Positions 4,897 to 8,627 of a DNA stretch of 8,627 nt are shown here, in pieces. The stretch's first letter is position 1; the number at the start of each line of letters is the position of its first letter. A program made the translations under genes and the position numbers. The notes beneath the pieces are model-generated. The model was not told the DNA's origin, did not search any database, and worked only from the letters and a program-made list of their open reading frames with translations. Origin of the DNA: Prolixibacteraceae bacterium (lineage in GTDB: Bacteria > Bacteroidota > Bacteroidia > Bacteroidales > Prolixibacteraceae); the NCBI GenBank assembly GCA_027451165.1, contig DAIDJX010000133.1, positions 1 through 8,627 of the forward strand, in the 5' to 3' direction.

Positions 4897-6903
4897 ATGG
4901 ACAGGGAAGAAGCTGCAAAGAAAATCGCTGACCTCCGGGCCACCCTGGAAGAACACAACTACCGGTACTATGTCCTTTCCTCACCCGTTATTTCCGACTA
5001 TGCATACGACCTGTTGATGAAAGAACTGGAGCAACTGGAAAAAGAGTTCCCGGAATTTGATGATCCGGCTTCCCCCACCCGCCGTGTAGGGAGCGACCGC
5101 AACGAGGAATTTGTGCAGGTTAAGCACCGGTATCCCATGTTGTCGCTGGCCAATGTATATTCGGCGGAGGAATTATTGGATTTTGACCAGCGCATCCGGA
5201 AAGATCTGGAAGCTGATTTTCAGTATGTGTGTGAATTGAAATTTGACGGTACTTCCATCTCGTTGACTTACAAGAATGGATTGATGGAAAAAGCGGTTAC
5301 CAGGGGTGACGGGGAAAGCGGGGATGATGTGACCGCCAATGTTAAAACCATTGCTTCGATACCCCTCCGGTTGCGGGGCGATCATTATCCTGAGGATTTT
5401 GAAATCCGTGGTGAAATAGTGATGCCATTCCGGGTATTTGAAGAATTGAATCGCCAGCGGGAGGAGAATGGGGAGCCCTTGTTCGCCAATCCGAGGAATG
5501 CGGCCTCAGGAACCCTTAAGTTGTTGAATTCCTCAGAAGTGGCCAAACGCAAACTGGATGCCTGGTTCTACATGACCCCTGGAAATCCCCTGGGGAATCA
5601 GACCCATTGGGATAACCTGCAGGAAGCGGCAAAGGTTGGCTTTAAGGTATCTAAAAACATCCGGTTGTGTAACGGCCTGGAAGAGGTGCTGGAGTATCTG
5701 CACCATTGGGAAACCGCCCGGTTCGACCTTCCGGTTGCCACCGATGGGGTGGTCATTAAGGTCAATTCCCTGAAACAGCAGGAAATACTGGGTTTTACGG
5801 CAAAATCCCCCCGCTGGGCAGTAGCCTATAAATTCAAAGCAGAACAAGCCTCCACTACCCTGCTGTCGGTCAGCTACCAGGTGGGCAGGACTGGCGCCGT
5901 CACTCCGGTGGCTAATCTGGAACCGGTGCTCTTAGCCGGAACGAGGGTAAAAAGGGCCTCCCTCCACAATGCCGACATCATTGCCAGCCTTGATTTGCAT
6001 GAAGGGGATACGGTACTGGTAGAAAAAGGAGGTGAAATCATTCCCAAAATAGTGGAAGCAGATACCAGTTTGCGACATCCCCTGGCCCAGCCGGTCAGGT
6101 TCATTACAAAGTGCCCGGAATGCCAGACACCCTTGGTCAGGCTGGAAGGTGAAGCGGCTTTTTATTGTCCCAATGATACCGGTTGTCCGCCTCAAATCAA
6201 AGGGAAAATTGAGCATTTCATCAGCCGTAAAGCCATGAATATTGACGGACTGGGCAGTGAAACGGTTGATTTGCTGTATCAGAATGGTTTGGTCAGGCAA
6301 GTGGCTGACCTGTACCAGCTAAAAAAAGAGCAACTGACCCCACTGGAACGGATGGGGGAAAAATCTGCCGAACGCATACTGAAAAGCCTGGAGGATTCCC
6401 GGAAGGTGCCATTCAGCCGTGTTTTATTTGCCCTTGGCATCCGGTATGTGGGAGAAACTGTTGCCAAAAACCTGGCTGCTGCAGTTGGCAACATAGACCG
6501 GCTTGGTCAGATGCCACAGGAAGAACTGACAACGATAAACGAAATCGGAGATAAAATTGCGGAAAGTGTCAAAGAGTACTTTCAAAATCCTGCCCACCTT
6601 GAAATCATTGCGCGCTTAAAAGATGCAGGGATATGTTTCGAAACAGAAACAACGGATGCAGAGTTAAAGTCCGACAAATTGGCCGGTTTATCCATAGTCA
6701 TCTCCGGAACCTTTGCCAAACATTCCAGGGATGAACTTAAAGTAATGATTGAGGTAAACGGAGGTAAGAATGTCTCTTCCATTTCAAAAAATACGAGTTA
6801 TATACTTGCCGGAGAGAACATGGGACCCAGCAAACTGGATAAAGCCCGTTCGCTGAAGATCCCGTTGATTTCCGAAGATGATTTCCTGAAAATGATCGAA
6901 TAA
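4897..6903 (+). CDS. ligA: NAD-dependent DNA ligase
   Basis: It seals nicks in duplex DNA using NAD+, joining Okazaki fragments and finishing repair. At 668 residues it is full length. Domain Ia (1-70) has HNYRYYVLSSPVISDYAYD, which binds the nicotinamide end. The adenylation domain carries the catalytic Lys115 in ELKFDG (113-118), TRGDGESGDDVT (135-146), EIRGE (169-173), NPRNAASGTL (198-207) and DGVVIKVN (283-290). The OB fold covers about 315-400. The zinc finger uses Cys406, Cys409, Cys424 and Cys430. Helix-hairpin-helix repeats span about 440-575, with MGEKSAERILKSL and INEIGDKIAESV, and a BRCT domain occupies about 594-668. Every expected domain is present. The ATG at 4897 begins right at the family N-terminus and has no Shine-Dalgarno, as is usual in Bacteroidota. 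It opens a plus-strand run with the DUF6913-like gene, dapA and nspC. Confidence 0.98.
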   Translation: MDREEAAKKIADLRATLEEHNYRYYVLSSPVISDYAYDLLMKELEQLEKEFPEFDDPASPTRRVGSDRNEEFVQVKHRYPMLSLANVYSAEELLDFDQRIRKDLEADFQYVCELKFDGTSISLTYKNGLMEKAVTRGDGESGDDVTANVKTIASIPLRLRGDHYPEDFEIRGEIVMPFRVFEELNRQREENGEPLFANPRNAASGTLKLLNSSEVAKRKLDAWFYMTPGNPLGNQTHWDNLQEAAKVGFKVSKNIRLCNGLEEVLEYLHHWETARFDLPVATDGVVIKVNSLKQQEILGFTAKSPRWAVAYKFKAEQASTTLLSVSYQVGRTGAVTPVANLEPVLLAGTRVKRASLHNADIIASLDLHEGDTVLVEKGGEIIPKIVEADTSLRHPLAQPVRFITKCPECQTPLVRLEGEAAFYCPNDTGCPPQIKGKIEHFISRKAMNIDGLGSETVDLLYQNGLVRQVADLYQLKKEQLTPLERMGEKSAERILKSLEDSRKVPFSRVLFALGIRYVGETVAKNLAAAVGNIDRLGQMPQEELTTINEIGDKIAESVKEYFQNPAHLEIIARLKDAGICFETETTDAELKSDKLAGLSIVISGTFAKHSRDELKVMIEVNGGKNVSSISKNTSYILAGENMGPSKLDKARSLKIPLISEDDFLKMIE

Positions 6904-6911
6904 TATTTTCT

Positions 6912-6919
6912 TATTTTTG
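6912..6919 (+). promoter_or_regulatory. TAnnTTTG box just before the DUF6913-like gene
   Basis: TATTTTTG is an exact match to the Bacteroidota -7 box TAnnTTTG, only 5 bases before the ATG at 6925. If used, the transcript would be leaderless or nearly so. No TTG is found 19-20 bases further upstream (that stretch is the end of ligA), so the promoter lacks a recognisable -33 element. Confidence 0.35.
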
Positions 6920-6924
6920 CCGGT

Positions 6925-7425
6925 ATGAAATGGTTGGAAAAATATGCCCGTAACAAACTGCTGAAGCGGGCAAAACAGCAAACCCGCAAGGTCACCCTGT
7001 GTTCTCCGGAACAGGTGAAAAAGGTGGGTATTGTCTGGCATGAGGAAAACCGGGAAGCCTTTCAGTTTCTCCAGGACTATTTCAGGAAAAACGGGACAAT
7101 TGTCAGGAATATCTGTTATTCAGAAGCGAAGTTTTCGTCTGACAGCCAGGTTATTACTAAAAAGCAGACCAATTGGCTGGGCTTTCCGCTTGGAGGCGCA
7201 ACAGATGAATTTATCCGTAGTGAATTTGAATTGCTGCTCAATGTGACCACTCGTCCCTGCTTTGCCCTGGAAGTCATTACAGGTTTATCCGCTGCAAGTT
7301 TCAAGGCAGGCTGGGATTATAACCAAAGTGGGTTTTATGATCTGTCGGTCGATATTTCCGTTCAACCAGATGCACGTTATCTGGCTGAACAATTGATTTT
7401 TTATCTGCAAACTCTTAACAAATAA
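6925..7425 (+). CDS. DUF6913-like protein of unknown function
   Basis: A 166-residue protein with no signal peptide or membrane segment. It has a basic N-terminal helix (KWLEKYARNKLLKRAKQQTRK), then KKVGIVWHEENREAFQFLQD (about 31-51), which looks like the first strand and helix of an alpha/beta fold. TKKQTNWLGFPLGGATDEFI (78-97) and the C-terminal helix LAEQLIFYLQTLNK follow. Aromatic-rich segments such as GWDYNQSGFYDLSVDIS (128-144) recall the DUF6913 family of Bacteroidota, whose function is not known to me. It begins 21 bases after ligA and ends 2 bases before dapA, so it is almost certainly co-translated with dapA. No catalytic motif is apparent. The identification as DUF6913 is from memory of the family pattern, without a search. 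Confidence 0.75.
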   Translation: MKWLEKYARNKLLKRAKQQTRKVTLCSPEQVKKVGIVWHEENREAFQFLQDYFRKNGTIVRNICYSEAKFSSDSQVITKKQTNWLGFPLGGATDEFIRSEFELLLNVTTRPCFALEVITGLSAASFKAGWDYNQSGFYDLSVDISVQPDARYLAEQLIFYLQTLNK

Positions 7426-7427
7426 AT

Positions 7428-8309
7428 ATGCTGTTTGACTTTTCCGGCGCTGGTGTAGCGCTGGTGACACCGTTCAATGAAAAAGGGGAGGTAGACTACC
7501 CAGCCCTGGGCAAAATCGTGGAAAACCAAATCAACGGGGGTATGGATTACCTGGTGATGATGGGGACCACCGCCGAAACCGCAACGCTGAACTACCTGGA
7601 AAAGCGGGAGATCGCTTCTTTCGTCCAGGGAATTACCAAAGGACGGATACCTTTGATCATGGGGCTTGGCGGTTATGACACGGCCGACACGGTAAAAAAG
7701 CTGGAAACAGCTGATTTGAAGGGTATCAGTGGCATCCTGGCCATCACGCCTTATTACAACCGCCCCAATCAGGAAGGGCTTTACCAGCACTTTAAAGCTA
7801 TGTCTGCCCACGCGCGGGTCCCTTTGATCCTCTACAATGTTCCGTCCAGAACCGGTGTCAACATGGAAGCAGAGACTACGCTCCGTTTAGCCGGCGAATG
7901 CCGGAATATTATGGCCATCAAGGAAGCTTCAGGAAATATCACTCAGATTTCCAGGATCATCAAATATGCACCCTCGCATTTTAAAGTAATTTCCGGTGAT
8001 GATGTCAATGCCCTGCCCGTAATTTCCATCGGTGGAAAAGGCGTCATTTCGGTGATAGCCAATGCCTATCCCAAAAAACTGAGTGATCTCGTGCACTTTG
8101 CCCTGGAAGGCAATATGGCAGCAGCTGCACGTCAGCACCTGGAACTGACGGAACTCCTGAAATTACAATTTGACGACGGAAATCCTGCCGGGGTGAAGGT
8201 GATGCTGGAGGAAATGGGGATCATCCGGAATGTTTTGCGGCTCCCACTGGTCCCTGCCAACGCCGTGATAGCTGCAAAAATCAGGGCTGAAATGCAAAAT
8301 CTGGCTTAA
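7428..8309 (+). CDS. dapA: 4-hydroxy-tetrahydrodipicolinate synthase
   Basis: It condenses pyruvate with L-aspartate-4-semialdehyde, the first committed step to diaminopimelate and lysine, in the cytoplasm. At 293 residues it has the standard length and a TIM-barrel layout. GTTAETATL (46-54) supplies Thr47 and Thr48. Tyr110 lies in TPYYNRPNQEGLYQHF. Tyr136 and Arg141 lie in YNVPSRTG (136-143). The Schiff-base Lys165 is in IKEASGN (164-170). SGDD (189-192) and GGKGVISVIAN (202-212) complete the active site. The residue after the Thr pair is Ala49, where many orthologues have Gly (GTTGE); I recall this as usual in Bacteroidota. ATG 7428 follows the preceding stop by 2 bases, and the stop codon overlaps the start of nspC by 1 base, so translation is probably coupled on both sides. 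Confidence 0.97.
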   Translation: MLFDFSGAGVALVTPFNEKGEVDYPALGKIVENQINGGMDYLVMMGTTAETATLNYLEKREIASFVQGITKGRIPLIMGLGGYDTADTVKKLETADLKGISGILAITPYYNRPNQEGLYQHFKAMSAHARVPLILYNVPSRTGVNMEAETTLRLAGECRNIMAIKEASGNITQISRIIKYAPSHFKVISGDDVNALPVISIGGKGVISVIANAYPKKLSDLVHFALEGNMAAAARQHLELTELLKLQFDDGNPAGVKVMLEEMGIIRNVLRLPLVPANAVIAAKIRAEMQNLA

Positions 8310-8627
8310 TGGAGGAGTATTACGGGGATATACCCTCTCCATGCTTTGTCATTGAAGAGAGAAGGCTTAGGGATAACCTGGCTGTTATCCGCAGGGTTAT
8401 GCTGGAGACCGGGGTGGAGATCATCCCGGCCTTCAAGGGTTTTTCCATGTGGAGCGTGTTTCCCATTCTCCGGGAAAGCGTGAGCGGTGCATCGGCCAGT
8501 TCCCTGAATGAGGCCAGGCTCTGTTTTGAAGAAATGAAGGCTAAAGCACATACTTACTGTCCGGCTTTCACACCGGAAGATTTCGATGAAATTTTGGGAT
8601 ACAGCAGCCACATTGTCTTCAATTCTT
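8309..8627 (+). CDS. nspC: Carboxynorspermidine/carboxyspermidine decarboxylase (5' part)
   Basis: The first 106 codons of a PLP enzyme that leaves the window. NspC decarboxylates carboxyspermidine or carboxynorspermidine to the free triamine, the last step of the alternative polyamine route. PSPCFVIEERRLRDNL (9-24) is the family opening. IIPAFKGFSMWSVFPILRE (38-56) carries the PLP lysine Lys43. GASASSLNEARL (60-71), HTYCPAF (81-87) and HIVFNS (101-106) are the following conserved strands of the alanine-racemase-like barrel. The ATG overlaps the dapA stop in TAATG. The proximity to PSPCFV fixes this start, because almost nothing can precede that motif. The partner enzyme (carboxynorspermidine dehydrogenase) is not in view. 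The fold is shared with ornithine and diaminopimelate decarboxylases, but the motifs here match NspC better. Confidence 0.92.
   Translation, partial: MEEYYGDIPSPCFVIEERRLRDNLAVIRRVMLETGVEIIPAFKGFSMWSVFPILRESVSGASASSLNEARLCFEEMKAKAHTYCPAFTPEDFDEILGYSSHIVFNS

Noticed and set aside
5533..5847. 104-codon minus-strand ORF inside ligA, and similar ORFs inside dapA and aroC
   Set aside because: They lie wholly within well-supported genes in other frames and show no family motifs.
7473..7481. Adenine/purine-rich stretch in early dapA as an internal start
   Set aside because: The DapA N-terminus (GAGVALVTPF) lies upstream and is intact, so the ATG at 7428 is the right start.

Overview
The window reads as chromosomal DNA of a member of the Bacteroidota, probably Bacteroidales or a close relative. 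The evidence is a BtuG/YncE-type surface lipoprotein with an acidic residue pair after its lipobox, a SlyD-type isomerase with a cysteine-rich tail, a DUF6913-like protein, near-absence of Shine-Dalgarno sequences before starts, and candidate promoters of the Bacteroidota TTG-N19-TAnnTTTG type. No ribosomal or transfer RNA gene, transposase, phage gene or CRISPR array is visible.

Left part (1-4599), all on the minus strand. Read in transcription order: a BtuG-like beta-propeller lipoprotein (4599-3532), a SlyD-like peptidyl-prolyl isomerase (3462-2878), chorismate synthase aroC (2819-1746), a small conserved protein of unknown function with an SH3-like N-terminus (1720-1187), a secreted alpha/beta-hydrolase esterase (1184-282), and the 5' end of a zinc-ribbon NUDIX hydrolase that runs off the window (202-1). 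slyD, aroC, the unknown gene and the esterase are spaced by 58, 25 and 2 bases and look like one operon. Two related palindromes (220-275) separate the esterase from the NUDIX gene.

Middle (4600-4896) is a 297-base region between divergent genes. Directly upstream of the lipoprotein, on the same strand, is a start-less open frame (4611-4769) whose last 18 codons resemble the C-terminus of a TonB-dependent outer-membrane receptor. Because BtuG-type lipoproteins normally follow a BtuB-type receptor gene, I read this as a possible remnant of a deleted receptor. A strong imperfect hairpin (4685-4729) lies inside it.

Right part (4897-8627), all on the plus strand: NAD-dependent DNA ligase ligA, a DUF6913-like protein, dapA (first committed step of lysine/diaminopimelate synthesis) and the first 106 codons of nspC (carboxynorspermidine/carboxyspermidine decarboxylase, polyamine synthesis). 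Spacings are 21 bases, 2 bases and a 1-base overlap (TAATG). dapA and the polyamine route that ends in NspC both draw on aspartate semialdehyde, so their tight linkage is metabolically sensible.

Most of the window is ordinary core metabolism. The points most worth a second look are the apparently receptor-less BtuG-like gene with a receptor-like scar, the palindrome pair with a compensated base-pair change, the dapA-nspC coupling, and the unknown protein wedged between aroC and the esterase. I do not see clear evidence of a wholly new system.
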